Positions 1 through 9,223 of a stretch of DNA of 64,000 nucleotides are shown here, piece after piece. Both the position numbers and the translations under genes were made by a program. Location: positions 1-64,000 of the forward strand of contig NZ_PPTT01000011.1 in the NCBI RefSeq assembly GCF_003339815.1, written 5' to 3'. The stretch comes from Eggerthella sinensis (GTDB taxonomy: Bacteria; Actinomycetota; Coriobacteriia; Coriobacteriales; Eggerthellaceae). Each line of letters opens with the position of its first letter. Positions within the stretch are counted from its first letter, which is position 1. The notes beneath the pieces are model-generated. The model was given only the letters and a program-made list of their open reading frames with translations, made no database searches and was not told the origin of the DNA.

Positions 1-79
1 TGGGGAGAGGGAGTGGAAGCGCGGGCGAAGGGGAGGGCTCCGGGTTCCATCCCCCCCGCCCGCGGTGAGCGTCCTTGCT

Positions 80-1690
80 CTAGCTCTTCAAGTATGCGCC
101 TGCGTTTTGGGCTGCTTCTCTTCCGGAGTTTACCTGGTTGCCGAAGGCGGTGCCGCCGATGTTGATGGTGTACACGTGGCGGTACAGCATGTTGCCGTCG
201 TTGCCGATGGCGTAGAGGCCGTCGATGGGCTCGCCGTCCGCCTTGATAACGCGGCGCTGCTTGTCGGTTACGATGCCGCCGGTTTCGAAGAAGAAGCTGT
301 ACCCGAGCTGCGCGATGTAGTACGGACCCTGATCGAGCCCCACCATCATTTCGGCCTTCTTGCCGAAATCGTCGTCGTTGCCCTTGGCGCACAGCTCGTT
401 GTAGCGCGCGACCGTAGCTTCGAGCGCTGCTTTGTCGAGTCCGGTTGCCTCGGCCAGGCCGCCAATCGAGTCGGCCTTGAACAGCGTTTCCGTCTTGTCG
501 TTGGCCAGCGCATTCTCGAACGTGGCCCGCGCGTCGTCGGTGGTGCCGAAGAACTCCTCGAAAACCGCCTCGTTGAACACCGCGTAGTTGGCTTTGTTCG
601 CCTTGCTCGGGATGCACTGCAGCACGAGGTTGTCGTCGGTGAGGTTTTCGCGCGTGTAGCGATCGGCGTGCTCGTTGACCCACAGCACGGGGCCGCCGTG
701 CGCGATGCCGAAGTAGCCGTTGATCGGGTTCATCGCATCGTTGTGGAAGTCGATAGGGGGAAGGGCTGGGATGTTGAACAGAATGCTCTGGGCGGTATCG
801 ATCATGAAGTCCTGCGCTCCGGCGTCCATCGCCATGCGGTAAGCGTCGCCTGCTGCCTTGTCCGAGCCCACGATGAACAGGTTCGTCGTGTCCCACCCCT
901 GTTGGGCGATGAGCTCGGGATTGCCGCCGAACCCGCCGGTGGCGAACACGACCGCCTTCGCGTTGTACTGGATAACGCCGTCGGGCCCCTTAGCGTAAGC
1001 ACCTGCCACCTTGCCGTCCTTCATGATGAGCTGATTGACGGCGGTCTCAAGATGCGTTTCGATGCCGAGATCCTGCACGCGCTTGGTCATGGGTTCCACG
1101 TAGCCGATGGCGGCCTTGTTGCCCTTGAACCAGTGGAACGTCGGATACAGGCAGGTGCCGTTGTAATCGTCGACGATACCCGAGTACAATACGCCCTGAT
1201 CGAGGCACCATTCGATGTTCTCCGCCGACTTGGCGCACAAGGCGGCCCACAGGGCGCCGTTCTGACGATGCTGGCCGTCCTCGAGTTCCTTCTCGATGAC
1301 GTCGGCCGGCACCACGCTCACGCCGTTTTCCTCGGCCAGCTTGGAGCCGATGCCGAACATGCCCTCCACGAAGCTCGCGTTGCCGCCCAGCTGGTTGTTC
1401 TTCTCGACGAGGATGAGGCTCGTGTCGTCGAGCGCGGCCTGCACGGCGCATGCCAGCCCGCTTCCGCCGCCGCCCACCACGAGCAGATCGGTATCGTAGG
1501 TTGCGTCGACGGTTTCCGGCGGCGTGGTTTCGACCGTGCTTTGCTTGCTCGTGCCGGCGCTGTCCGCCGCTCCGCTTCCCTGCGGGGCGCAGCCGGCCAG
1601 TCCCCCGAGCGCGGCTACCGCTCCAACGCCGGCCATTCCCGTCAGAAACGAGCGTCGAGACAGCGCGATGTCGTGGTTCCTCCCCAACAT
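80..1690 (-). CDS. Tat-exported FAD-dependent reductase, fumarate reductase flavoprotein family
   Basis: A 536-residue flavoprotein. The N-terminus carries a twin-arginine signal (SRRSFLTG, hydrophobic run, then AGCAP), so it is exported folded and probably lipid-anchored at the Cys. A Rossmann FAD site with a GGGGSG motif lies near residue 70. The C-terminal part has the family's second FAD contact (GLYAIGNDG) followed by TINIGGTAFGNQ. There is no CxxCH heme motif and no FMN-binding domain, so electrons must come from a separate carrier. Known members reduce fumarate, urocanate or other enoates, or act on steroids and phenolics; the substrate here cannot be read from sequence. It is divergent from a membrane LuxR regulator, an arrangement known in Eggerthella for inducible reductases. 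A Shine-Dalgarno AGGAAG precedes the ATG. Confidence 0.85.
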   Translation of the reverse strand: MLGRNHDIALSRRSFLTGMAGVGAVAALGGLAGCAPQGSGAADSAGTSKQSTVETTPPETVDATYDTDLLVVGGGGSGLACAVQAALDDTSLILVEKNNQLGGNASFVEGMFGIGSKLAEENGVSVVPADVIEKELEDGQHRQNGALWAALCAKSAENIEWCLDQGVLYSGIVDDYNGTCLYPTFHWFKGNKAAIGYVEPMTKRVQDLGIETHLETAVNQLIMKDGKVAGAYAKGPDGVIQYNAKAVVFATGGFGGNPELIAQQGWDTTNLFIVGSDKAAGDAYRMAMDAGAQDFMIDTAQSILFNIPALPPIDFHNDAMNPINGYFGIAHGGPVLWVNEHADRYTRENLTDDNLVLQCIPSKANKANYAVFNEAVFEEFFGTTDDARATFENALANDKTETLFKADSIGGLAEATGLDKAALEATVARYNELCAKGNDDDFGKKAEMMVGLDQGPYYIAQLGYSFFFETGGIVTDKQRRVIKADGEPIDGLYAIGNDGNMLYRHVYTINIGGTAFGNQVNSGREAAQNAGAYLKS

Positions 1691-1721
1691 GTTCCCACTT
1701 CCTTTCGTATTCGGTGCATGG

Positions 1722-1744
1722 GCAAGCCGCTCGGTGCGGCTTGC
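1722..1744. promoter_or_regulatory. Perfect 9-bp inverted repeat in the flavoprotein upstream region
   Basis: GCAAGCCGC (1722-1730) and its exact complement (1736-1744) are separated by 5 nt. It lies about 35 nt upstream of the flavoprotein start, in the space shared with the divergent LuxR gene. It could be an operator or a leader hairpin. Confidence 0.4.
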
Positions 1745-1809
1745 GTTCGATGCCCACTGTGGGGTGTGCCGGGTGTGGTAGTCTTCCCAAGTTGTGGGTG
1801 AAGTGCCCT

Positions 1810-1847
1810 CAAACGTCCACTTCCCCCGATCCGGGGGAGGACGTTTG
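1810..1847. promoter_or_regulatory. Large interrupted palindrome between flavoprotein and LuxR genes
   Basis: CAAACGTCC (1810-1818) pairs with GGACGTTTG (1839-1847), and TCCCCCG (1822-1828) pairs with CGGGGGA (1832-1838). The loop is 3 nt, with a 3-nt bulge on the left arm. It ends 43 nt before the LuxR start and is followed by a modest T-rich stretch (TTCTGGTTTTC), so it could be an operator or an attenuator in the LuxR leader. Confidence 0.45.
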
Positions 1848-1890
1848 TTCTGGTTTTCGGTAGGGTATGCAGCGGGGAGGGGAGGCTTTC

Positions 1891-3399
1891 ATGAAAGCGA
1901 ATCAGGTTATCAACGAGCAATCGGAGCGCATGCGCATCCTGCAAAAACTCGCGCGGAGCATCGTCACGCGGCCGTATCTGCTGACGGCGCTCACGCTGTA
2001 TTGGACGTGGGTGAACCTGGCGTTTCAGGGTCCGCTGTTCTTTCCGTCGGTCGAGCTGTCGTCCGGATTGCTGTATCCTGCGTGGATCGGCCCCGTGGCG
2101 GCGTACGCGCTTGCCTATGCTGTGCTCGGTCGGTGGTTTCGACCGCTCACGTCGGCGTTTCGTCAGCGATGGTACGTGGGGGCCGTTGCCGGGCTCATGA
2201 TGGCCGGCGCGCTCGTCTGCTTCGTGTGGATGCAGTGGTTCGAGGCGTCGCTGCAAACGCCGATCCACTATGTGCTGTACACGGTGGGGTCGCTCGGCGT
2301 CGGTGTGGGAACGGCGTGCTTCCTGGTGGAATGGGCGCGCGTGTTCGGATTTCTGGGGCCGCAGGAAGTGCTGTTCCAGGGCATCGTCGCCATGTTGGGA
2401 TCGGCGCTCACCATCTGCCTGCTCTCGTTTCTGCCCCTCGTGGTAGGCCAGCTGCTGTTTGTGCTGATCCCGGTGCCGCTGGCCCTGTGCTTTTACCGGG
2501 TGATGCGCGACCTTCCGCGTAAGACGGTGTTCGAGCACGGCATGAACACGCCTCTGCGGCTTCCGTACAAGCTGGTCATCACCGCGTTCATCCACGGTCT
2601 TGCCCTTGGCGTGCTGCTGGGCAGCCTCGTCATGGAAGGCAGCGATCCGGTTACCATCCTCGTCAACGCCTCGAGCTTCGTGTTAGCGGCGCTGCTGTTG
2701 CTGCTGACCGCGGTGTTCGTGAAGATGGACTTCAACCATCTGGTGTATCAGGTGGGGTTCCCGCTCATGGCGTTCGGCGCGTTGCTTGTCGCCTGCGTTC
2801 GCGGAGTTCCCGTGGTGGGCGAATCGCTGCAGCTCATCGGATTCTGCTACGTGCATCTCCTCATGTGGGGCGTGTGCTCGTATTTGACGAAGACGTTCGA
2901 GCTGCCGGCCGCCTGGGTGGTGGCATGGCCTACCTGTGCGGCAATGGCGGGGCAGATTCTGGGCGGTTCGGCATCGAGCTGGTTGGCGCAGCTGCCCGGT
3001 TCGACCGGTTCGCTGCAAGTGGCGGCGATGGTGGTGTCGTTCGTCTTGTTGTTCTCGGCGCTGCTCATGCTGAGCAATCGGAACCTGACCACGGGCTGGG
3101 GCATCGCGCGTCCGGCGAACCCCGTCAACACCGACACTACGCTCGACGCCGTGACGCAGATGCTCAGCGTGGAGAATAGCCTGACGCCGCGCGAGTCCGA
3201 GATTCTCGGCATGATGGCGCGGGGTCGTAACCGCCGGTTCATCAGCGAAGAGCTGGTGCTGTCCGAGGAAACCGTGAAGAGCCACGTATACGGCATGTAC
3301 CGCAAACTGGGCATTCACTCCCAACAAGAGCTCCTCGATCTGGTGGAAGTGCGCGCCTCGGGCGTAGAGGAGCAGCCGCAGAAAGCGGTGTTCGAGTAG
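1891..3399 (+). CDS. Membrane-anchored LuxR-family transcriptional regulator
   Basis: A 502-residue protein with about 420 residues of successive hydrophobic segments (roughly 10-12 transmembrane helices) followed by a C-terminal LuxR helix-turn-helix (LTPRESEILGMMARG, then SEETVKSHVYGMYRKLGI). The membrane part presumably senses a ligand and the HTH activates transcription. This architecture is abundant in Eggerthellaceae, where such proteins sit beside the oxidoreductase genes they control. The start at 1891 is preferred over an in-frame ATG at 1867 because GGGGAGGGGAGG lies 7 nt before it. The likely target is the divergent flavoprotein; the ligand is unknown. Confidence 0.85.
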   Translation: MKANQVINEQSERMRILQKLARSIVTRPYLLTALTLYWTWVNLAFQGPLFFPSVELSSGLLYPAWIGPVAAYALAYAVLGRWFRPLTSAFRQRWYVGAVAGLMMAGALVCFVWMQWFEASLQTPIHYVLYTVGSLGVGVGTACFLVEWARVFGFLGPQEVLFQGIVAMLGSALTICLLSFLPLVVGQLLFVLIPVPLALCFYRVMRDLPRKTVFEHGMNTPLRLPYKLVITAFIHGLALGVLLGSLVMEGSDPVTILVNASSFVLAALLLLLTAVFVKMDFNHLVYQVGFPLMAFGALLVACVRGVPVVGESLQLIGFCYVHLLMWGVCSYLTKTFELPAAWVVAWPTCAAMAGQILGGSASSWLAQLPGSTGSLQVAAMVVSFVLLFSALLMLSNRNLTTGWGIARPANPVNTDTTLDAVTQMLSVENSLTPRESEILGMMARGRNRRFISEELVLSEETVKSHVYGMYRKLGIHSQQELLDLVEVRASGVEEQPQKAVFE

Positions 3400-3503
3400 C
3401 GCTCCGCCCGGGAGCGAGCGCGTAGGGCGGGCGGGGGTTGTGGACGTTCGCCGTCGTATCCGGCCCTTTCCCTCCGTCGCTTCCCATTGTTTGACTAATG
3501 ATA

Positions 3504-3509
3504 TATAAT
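3504..3509 (+). promoter_or_regulatory. TATAAT -10 element of the Fur-family gene
   Basis: A perfect TATAAT lies in an AT-rich island (3491-3530) within GC-rich DNA, about 50 nt before the start. No good -35 is visible. The AT-rich flanks could hold an autoregulatory Fur/Per box, but I do not see a convincing 7-1-7 repeat. Confidence 0.4.
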
Positions 3510-3556
3510 CCTAATTGATCAACAGTATGGTTAGACGCATTGACGACAGGATTATC

Positions 3557-3967
3557 ATGGCAACCGCAACCGCAGAGCGCGCGACGACGCGCAACACCAT
3601 TCAGCGAGCACTCGTTCTGGAAGCAGTGCAGTCGCTGCACAATCACCCCACGTCGGCCGACGTGTACGAAGTGGTGCGCGAGCGCCACCCGAACATCTCG
3701 CGCGCGACGGTGTATCGCAACCTCGGCGTGCTCGCGAATCGCGGGGAGGTGCTGCGCGTGGAGGTTCCTAACGGGGCCGACCGTTACGACTTCCTCAACA
3801 AGCCGCACTACCACGCGAAGTGCCGCGTGTGCGGCGGCGTGTTCGACGTTGACATGCCGTACCAGGCCGACATCGTGTCGCACGTGTCCGACGCGCACGG
3901 CTTCGCCATCGAGCACCACGAGATCATCTTCGAAGGCGTATGCGCGGAGTGCCAAGCGAAGGCGTAG
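3557..3967 (+). CDS. Fur-family metalloregulator (PerR/Fur type)
   Basis: A 136-residue member of the Fur superfamily. The N-terminal winged helix contains TSADVYEVV and ISRATVYRNLGVLA, the standard Fur recognition helix. The C-terminal dimerisation half has the two CxxC pairs (CRVC and CAEC) of the structural zinc site and a His-rich run (PHYHAKC, EHHEI) for the regulatory metal. It probably controls iron or peroxide responses; which one cannot be settled by eye. In-frame TTG (3515) and ATG (3527) codons would add up to 14 residues that do not match the family, so ATG 3557 is chosen, although its ribosome site is weak. Confidence 0.85.
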   Translation: MATATAERATTRNTIQRALVLEAVQSLHNHPTSADVYEVVRERHPNISRATVYRNLGVLANRGEVLRVEVPNGADRYDFLNKPHYHAKCRVCGGVFDVDMPYQADIVSHVSDAHGFAIEHHEIIFEGVCAECQAKA

Positions 3968-4066
3968 GCTTGCTGCGGCACCTTCGTGCTACGAGTCGGC
4001 TCTCATGCAGAGCTCGAAAATATCGTGGGGGTTCGGCAAAAAGAGCCGGGCTCCTACGGTCTCCTG

Positions 4067-4075
4067 TGCTATACT
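4067..4075 (+). promoter_or_regulatory. Extended -10 promoter of rpsA (TGCTATACT)
   Basis: TGCTATACT is an extended -10 element with no recognisable -35. It gives a leader of about 160 nt before the rpsA start. The rest of the 3968-4242 gap shows nothing else that I recognise. Confidence 0.55.
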
Positions 4076-4242
4076 ACTATGGCTTATAACGCACAAGCTG
4101 TAAGCACAACGTAATGTAGGCCCCCGAGACATGTTTGTTACACCGCTGCACGGGCAAGTTTCTTGCACAAGCGAACATGGTGAAGTAGCAAGTAATCATG
4201 ACGAAGGGTCCCCGATTGGCAGGAATTTGAAAGGGGTCCGTT

Positions 4243-5469
4243 TTGACCGAAATCAAAAACACGTCCGTCATCGACTTCGAGGACATCTCCGATGAGCAGA
4301 TGAACGCGATGATCGACGGCACGCTGACCGAGTTCGACGAGGGCGATCTGGTCGACGGCACGGTCGTCAAGATCGAGCACGACGAAGTGCTCGTTGACAT
4401 CGGCTTCAAGAGCGAGGGTGTTATCCCCTCCCGCGAGCTGTCCATCCGCAAGGATGCCGATCCTTCCGATATCGTGAGCCTGGGCGAGAAGATCGAAGCC
4501 CTCGTGCTGCAGAAGGAAGACAAGGACGGTCGTCTGATCCTCTCCAAGAAGCGTGCCGAGTACGAGCGTGCCTGGATTCGCGTCGAAGAGAAGTTCAAGG
4601 CTGGCGAAGTGGTCACGGGCGAGGTTATCGAAGTGGTCAAGGGCGGCCTCATCCTCGACATCGGCCTGCGCGGCTTCCTGCCGGCGTCGCTGGTCGACCT
4701 CCGTCGCGTCAAGGACCTCGACATGTACCTGGGCACCGAGATCGAAGCCCGCGTCATCGAGATGGACCGCAACCGCAACAACGTCGTGCTGTCCCGTCGC
4801 GTGCTGCTTGAGGAAGGCCGCAAGAACGAGCGTGCCGAGATCCTCGCGAAGCTGTCGAAGGGCATGCGCCTCAAGGGCACGGTTTCCTCGATCGTCGACT
4901 TCGGCGCCTTCGTCGACCTCGGCGGCATCGACGGCCTCGTGCACATCTCCGAGCTCTCCTGGAACCACGTCAACCATCCGTCCGAGGTCGTCAAGGTGGG
5001 CGACGAGGTCGAGGTCGAGGTTCTGGATGTCGATCTGCAGCGCGAGCGCATCTCGCTCGGCCTCAAGCAGACGACGGAAGATCCGTGGGTCAAGCTCGTC
5101 GAGAGCTACCCGGTGGGCACCATCGTCGACGGCAAGGTGACGAAGATCGTGCCGTTCGGCGCGTTCATCGAGCTCGGCCAGTCCATCGAGGGTCTCGTGC
5201 ACATCTCCGAGATGGCCATGCGCCACATCGACACCCCGGCTCAGGTCGTCAAGGCCGGCGACGAGGTGAAGGTGAAGGTCATGGAGATCAACCCCGAGCG
5301 TCGTCGTATCTCCCTGTCCATGAAGGCCGCTGCGGCCGACCTGGGCTTCGAGATCGAAGTGGACGAGTCCATCCAGGTTGAGGAGAAGCCGGCCAAGAAG
5401 AAGGCCGACAAGCCCGAGGCTGCCGCCGAGGTCGCTGAAGAAGCCGCGACCGAAGAGGCTGCGGAATAA
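4243..5469 (+). CDS. rpsA: 30S ribosomal protein S1
   Basis: A 408-residue protein with four S1 RNA-binding domains at about residues 30-100, 118-185, 200-272 and 287-357. Each shows the G-x-V-x-x-I and G-x-x-G-x-x-P/H-x-S pattern, such as GAFVDLGGIDGLVHISELSW. The tail is acidic and lysine-rich (EEKPAKKKADK, then Glu/Ala repeats). Four-domain S1 is the usual actinobacterial and Firmicute form; the protein binds mRNA and helps initiation on the 30S subunit. It starts at TTG, with AAAGGGG 6 nt upstream. It stands alone with its own promoter and terminator. Confidence 0.95.
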   Translation: MTEIKNTSVIDFEDISDEQMNAMIDGTLTEFDEGDLVDGTVVKIEHDEVLVDIGFKSEGVIPSRELSIRKDADPSDIVSLGEKIEALVLQKEDKDGRLILSKKRAEYERAWIRVEEKFKAGEVVTGEVIEVVKGGLILDIGLRGFLPASLVDLRRVKDLDMYLGTEIEARVIEMDRNRNNVVLSRRVLLEEGRKNERAEILAKLSKGMRLKGTVSSIVDFGAFVDLGGIDGLVHISELSWNHVNHPSEVVKVGDEVEVEVLDVDLQRERISLGLKQTTEDPWVKLVESYPVGTIVDGKVTKIVPFGAFIELGQSIEGLVHISEMAMRHIDTPAQVVKAGDEVKVKVMEINPERRRISLSMKAAAADLGFEIEVDESIQVEEKPAKKKADKPEAAAEVAEEAATEEAAE

Positions 5470-5491
5470 CCTCCCGCATCAGGCGATACTG

Positions 5492-5525
5492 AAAGGGGCC
5501 GGTCATGTGACCGGCCCCTTTTTTC
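5492..5525 (+). terminator. Rho-independent terminator of rpsA
   Basis: AAAGGGGCCGGTCA (5492-5505) pairs with its complement at 5508-5521 and is followed by TTTT. The 14-bp stem probably also serves the convergent permease gene. Confidence 0.9.
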
Positions 5526-5553
5526 GTGCCATGCGCTGCATGCGCTCGATGCG

Positions 5554-6867
5554 CTACGAGAAGATGAACGACGCGAGGAAGGCGAGGGAGGCCACCCACA
5601 TGAGCGGCTTCACGTCGCGCGCCTCGCCCTTCACGGCCTTGATGATGCAGTAGGAGATGAAGCCGAGGCCGATGCCGTTCGCGATGGAGTACGTCATGGG
5701 AATGCCCGCGATGGTCATGAACGCGGGGAAGGCCGACGTGATGTCGCTCCAGTCGATGGCGCCGATTTCCGTCATCATGAGGTAGCCCACCACGACGAGC
5801 GCGCCGCAGGTGGCCGAGCTCGTCACCATGCCGATGACGGGCGCCAGAAACGCGCAGACGATGAACGCGATGCCGATGACGATGTTCGACAGGCCCGTGC
5901 GCGCGCCGGCGGCGGCACCCGAAACCGATTCCACGAACGACGTGATGGAGCTTGCGCCCACGAAGCCGCCGAACGCCGCGGCGGCGGAGTCCACGATGAG
6001 GATGGGCTGCACGTCTTCGACGTCGCCCTTCTCGTCCACGAAGTCGGCACGGCTGCCCACGGCCACCACGGTGCCCATGGTGTCGAAGAAGTCGCTCATG
6101 AGCAGGCTGAACACGAACAGCAGCAGCACGGGCTGCACGAGCACTTCCGCGATGGCCAGCGCGCCGTCGGGCGTCATCTGGAACGGGGCGGCGAAGGCCG
6201 AGAAGTCCGGCGCGAAGCTGAAGTCGGTGATGGCGGGCGTCACGCCAAGCGGGATGCCCACGATGGTGGCCGCCACGATGGAGATGAGCAGGCCGCCCTT
6301 GAAGTTGAGCGCCGTCAGCACCACCGCGATGACGATGGAGATAGCCGCGACGATGGCGGCGGGGCTCGTCAGGTCGCCGAGCGCGATGAGCGTGGACTCG
6401 TCGGCCGCGATGAAGCCGCCGCCCTTGAGGCCGATGAACGCGATGAACAGGCCGATGCCGATGCCGATGGCGCGCCGGAGAGCGACGGGGATGGCATCCA
6501 TGACCGCCTTGCGCAGGCCGCACAGCACCAGCAGCAGGATGACGATGCCCTCGAGGAAGATGACGCCCATGGCCACGCGCCAATCCACGCCCAAACCGAG
6601 GCACAGCGAGTAGGCCACGACGGCGTTGATGCCCATTCCTGATGCGAGCGCGATGGGCCGGTTCGCAAACACGCCCATCGCGATCGTCATGATGGCTGCG
6701 CCGACGCAGGTAGCCGTGAGCGCTGCGTTGAACGGCATGCCCGCCGCCTGCATCATCGCCGGGTTCACCGCGATGATGTACGACATGGCCAAGAACGTGG
6801 TCAGGCCGCCGATGATCTCAGTGGGCACGGTGCTCCCGCGCGCTGAGATCTTGAAGAATTTGTCCAC
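5554..6867 (-). CDS. NCS2-family purine permease (AzgA/PbuG subgroup)
   Basis: A 437-residue polytopic protein with about 12 hydrophobic helices. Hallmarks of the AzgA/PbuG guanine-hypoxanthine subgroup are visible: TEIIGGLTTFLAMSYIIAVNP near the N-terminus, GMGINAVVAYS, and GAASITSFVES-like GASSITSFVESVSGAAAGA near residue 290. These proteins import hypoxanthine, guanine or adenine by proton symport. The start is GTG with AAGGGGG upstream. It is a single gene; the leader has no purine-riboswitch core that I can find. Confidence 0.88.
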   Translation of the reverse strand: MDKFFKISARGSTVPTEIIGGLTTFLAMSYIIAVNPAMMQAAGMPFNAALTATCVGAAIMTIAMGVFANRPIALASGMGINAVVAYSLCLGLGVDWRVAMGVIFLEGIVILLLVLCGLRKAVMDAIPVALRRAIGIGIGLFIAFIGLKGGGFIAADESTLIALGDLTSPAAIVAAISIVIAVVLTALNFKGGLLISIVAATIVGIPLGVTPAITDFSFAPDFSAFAAPFQMTPDGALAIAEVLVQPVLLLFVFSLLMSDFFDTMGTVVAVGSRADFVDEKGDVEDVQPILIVDSAAAAFGGFVGASSITSFVESVSGAAAGARTGLSNIVIGIAFIVCAFLAPVIGMVTSSATCGALVVVGYLMMTEIGAIDWSDITSAFPAFMTIAGIPMTYSIANGIGLGFISYCIIKAVKGEARDVKPLMWVASLAFLASFIFS

Positions 6868-7036
6868 CCTTGATCAACCCCCTTCTCGTTTGCTGTAGCG
6901 CGATACTGCGGAACTGCAATACCACGTTCGCATTGTAACGAGCCAGTTTCGCAGTGGGAAGGTCTGGCGAGGAGGTTTTCGACCAATATGGCCAGGACGA
7001 GGAACTTTATGCCGGAGCCGTACGCCCTCGGACGTC

Positions 7037-8980
7037 CTAGGAGGCGGTCTGCTCGGGCGCGAGCGAGGCGGCGGCCGAGCGCGCGATGGCGCGCACGGCT
7101 TGCTCGGTCGCATCCTGCGCCCCGTCGGTGGCCAGCTCGAGCGGCGACTTCACCACGGCCGCTTCGGCGTTCTCCTCGTGCGAGGGCAGCAGCGCTTCCA
7201 CCGCGCCGTACACGAGGTCGATGTACACCTGCGCGCCCTCTTCGGTGAGGTGCGTGCCGTCGCCGTCGAAGTACTCGTCGTGGCCGGCGCTCGCGCCGTT
7301 CCAGTCGATGAGGTGCACGTTGTCGAAGCGCTCGGCTGCGGCGGCAAGCGAGGCGTTCGTGCCTTCGACCCACGACTGCGGGCTGCGCGTATTGACGAAG
7401 AACACCTGCCGGTCGGGGCCGGCCGCGGCAACGAGGTCGTCGAGCGTCGCGTCGTCCACGGGACCGTTCGTGCCGAGCGCGTACACCACGATGCCGCCCA
7501 CGACGTCCTGATCGTTGTAGAAGTCGTACACCTCGCGGCCCATGTAGAGCTGCCGGTTCACCGCGGCGTCGATCATGCCGTACGGGAAGGTCTCCTCGAA
7601 GTTCGGGATGGTGCGCACCGATACGGAGTCGCCAATCATGAGCACGTCGAGTTTCGGCTTCTCGGCTTCGGCTCCCGGCGTGTCGTTGATAGGCGGCTCC
7701 GTAGGCTGCGACGTTTGCGGCCCCTGCTCTTTGAGGAGGTCGGCACCGCCGATGGCCGCGGTTGCCGGCACGGCGATGAGGCCGCCCACGGCCACGATAA
7801 CCACGGCGGAACCCGCCACGACGCCCACCGCATGGTGCTTGAGCCAGTCGGGCACGTCGATTTCCTTGTTCTTCACGCCCTTCACGAACGTGCCGAGCGC
7901 GCCCTTGCGCAGAGGATTCTCCACGAAGCGGTACGAGAACGCGGCGCAGGCGAACACGACGGCCACCTGCACGAGGTACATCCACCAGGGCGTCTCGCCC
8001 GTGAAGTTGCGCGGGTTCATGAGCAGCAGCAGGGGGAAGTGCCACAGGTAGATGCCGTACGAGCGCAGACCCACCCACACGAGCGGCTTCGCCCCTGCGA
8101 TGCGCCCGAGCAAGCTGGCGGGGTGCACCATGACAGCGATGACGATGGCCGTGAGGATGGAGGCGAGCAGGATGCCGCCGCGGTAGAGGAACGGCGCGAA
8201 CCCGTCCACGAACACGATGAGGCCGAGCAACGCGAGGAGCGCGACGAGGCCCACGCCGTCGAGGATGGAGCGCACCTGCTTCGTGAGGTGCACGCTCTTT
8301 TGGGCGCCCAGCATGTGCGAGGGCCAGACGAACGCCAGCCATGCGCCGATGAGCAGCGAGAACGCGCGCGTGTCGGTGCCGTAGTACACGCGGCTCGGGT
8401 CGTCGAGCGGGTTGTAGAGCAGCGCCATCTCGAGCGCCGACAGCAGGGCAACCACGAGGGTGGCGTTGCGCATGGTGGTGCGCTTCACGCCCGCCTTGTG
8501 GGCGATGAGCAGCACGACGGGCCAGATGAGGTAGAACTGCTCCTCGATGGCGAGCGACCAGAAGTGCGTGAGCGGCGACGGCGCGCCGAGCGCGTCGAAG
8601 TACGACACGTCGTGCAGGATGTACCACCAGTTCGTCACCCATAGCAGTGCGGCCCACATGTCCTCGCGCAGCTTCGTGAGCAGGCTGTGGTCGAGCAGGG
8701 TGCACAGCGCGGCCGTGCACACGATAACCAAGATGATGGCGGGCATGAGGCGCCGCACGCGCCGCAGCCAGAATTGGGGCAGGTTGATGGTGCTCGTGTT
8801 GTCCCATTCGATGAGCAGCAGACTGGTGATGAGGTAGCCCGACAGCACGAAGAACACGGTGACGCCCAGCAGGCCGCCGGGAGCCCACTGCATGCCCAGG
8901 TGATATGCGATGACGGCGAGCACGGCGAACGCGCGCAGTCCGTCAAGCGCGGGAATGTAGCGTGATTTCGTTCCCGACAT
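7037..8980 (-). CDS. Acyltransferase-3 membrane protein fused to an SGNH hydrolase domain (OatA-like)
   Basis: A 647-residue protein. Residues 1-390 form an acyltransferase-3 membrane domain (YIPALDGLRAFAVLAVI at the start; SGYLITSLLL; about 10-11 helices). A linker and a last helix lead to an extracytoplasmic SGNH domain with the block I serine motif MIGDSVSV and the block V Asp-His pair in DGTHLTEEG. This is the layout of OatA-type O-acetyltransferases, which pass acetyl groups across the membrane to peptidoglycan or another cell-surface polymer, often giving lysozyme resistance. The start at 8980 fits the family N-terminus and has AGGAGGGG upstream; a longer frame to 9058 lacks such support. 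Confidence 0.88.
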   Translation of the reverse strand: MSGTKSRYIPALDGLRAFAVLAVIAYHLGMQWAPGGLLGVTVFFVLSGYLITSLLLIEWDNTSTINLPQFWLRRVRRLMPAIILVIVCTAALCTLLDHSLLTKLREDMWAALLWVTNWWYILHDVSYFDALGAPSPLTHFWSLAIEEQFYLIWPVVLLIAHKAGVKRTTMRNATLVVALLSALEMALLYNPLDDPSRVYYGTDTRAFSLLIGAWLAFVWPSHMLGAQKSVHLTKQVRSILDGVGLVALLALLGLIVFVDGFAPFLYRGGILLASILTAIVIAVMVHPASLLGRIAGAKPLVWVGLRSYGIYLWHFPLLLLMNPRNFTGETPWWMYLVQVAVVFACAAFSYRFVENPLRKGALGTFVKGVKNKEIDVPDWLKHHAVGVVAGSAVVIVAVGGLIAVPATAAIGGADLLKEQGPQTSQPTEPPINDTPGAEAEKPKLDVLMIGDSVSVRTIPNFEETFPYGMIDAAVNRQLYMGREVYDFYNDQDVVGGIVVYALGTNGPVDDATLDDLVAAAGPDRQVFFVNTRSPQSWVEGTNASLAAAAERFDNVHLIDWNGASAGHDEYFDGDGTHLTEEGAQVYIDLVYGAVEALLPSHEENAEAAVVKSPLELATDGAQDATEQAVRAIARSAAASLAPEQTAS

Positions 8981-9039
8981 GTGTGGTGCGACCCCTCCTG
9001 CTTTGATGTCCCTCAAGCGCCCCGAAGGCGCAAGTTGCC

Positions 9040-9048
9040 AGTATAGCA
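9040..9048 (-). promoter_or_regulatory. Extended -10 promoter of the acyltransferase gene
   Basis: On the minus strand this reads TGCTATACT, about 60 nt upstream of the start at 8980. No strong -35 is evident. Confidence 0.5.
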
Positions 9049-9159
9049 ATGTTCGCACACTCTACCCCCTCGACAGCGGTAACAGGTGACGCGAGCCCCT
9101 CTTTCCATCAAATGTTGAAACGGATGCCTGCGCGCATATTTCAAGGAAGCCGCCGCGCC

Positions 9160-9190
9160 TTGCCGTCGCGTCGGCCGCGTTCGCTATACT
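9160..9190 (+). promoter_or_regulatory. Promoter of mnmA-coaE
   Basis: TTGCCG (9160-9165), 19 nt, then TATACT (9185-9190), placing the start of transcription about 27 nt before the mnmA GTG. Confidence 0.5.
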
Positions 9191-9223
9191 GGGGGCGAAC
9201 AGACGAGCGGAAAGGATGGAAGC

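Noticed and set aside
65-1801. Long open frame on the plus strand opposite the first flavoprotein
   Set aside because: It mirrors the high-GC codon pattern of the real gene, has no ribosome site or recognisable domain, and the minus-strand frame has a Tat signal and FAD motifs.
6868-7036. Purine riboswitch upstream of the NCS2 permease
   Set aside because: No conserved purine aptamer core or regulated terminator could be found in the leader.
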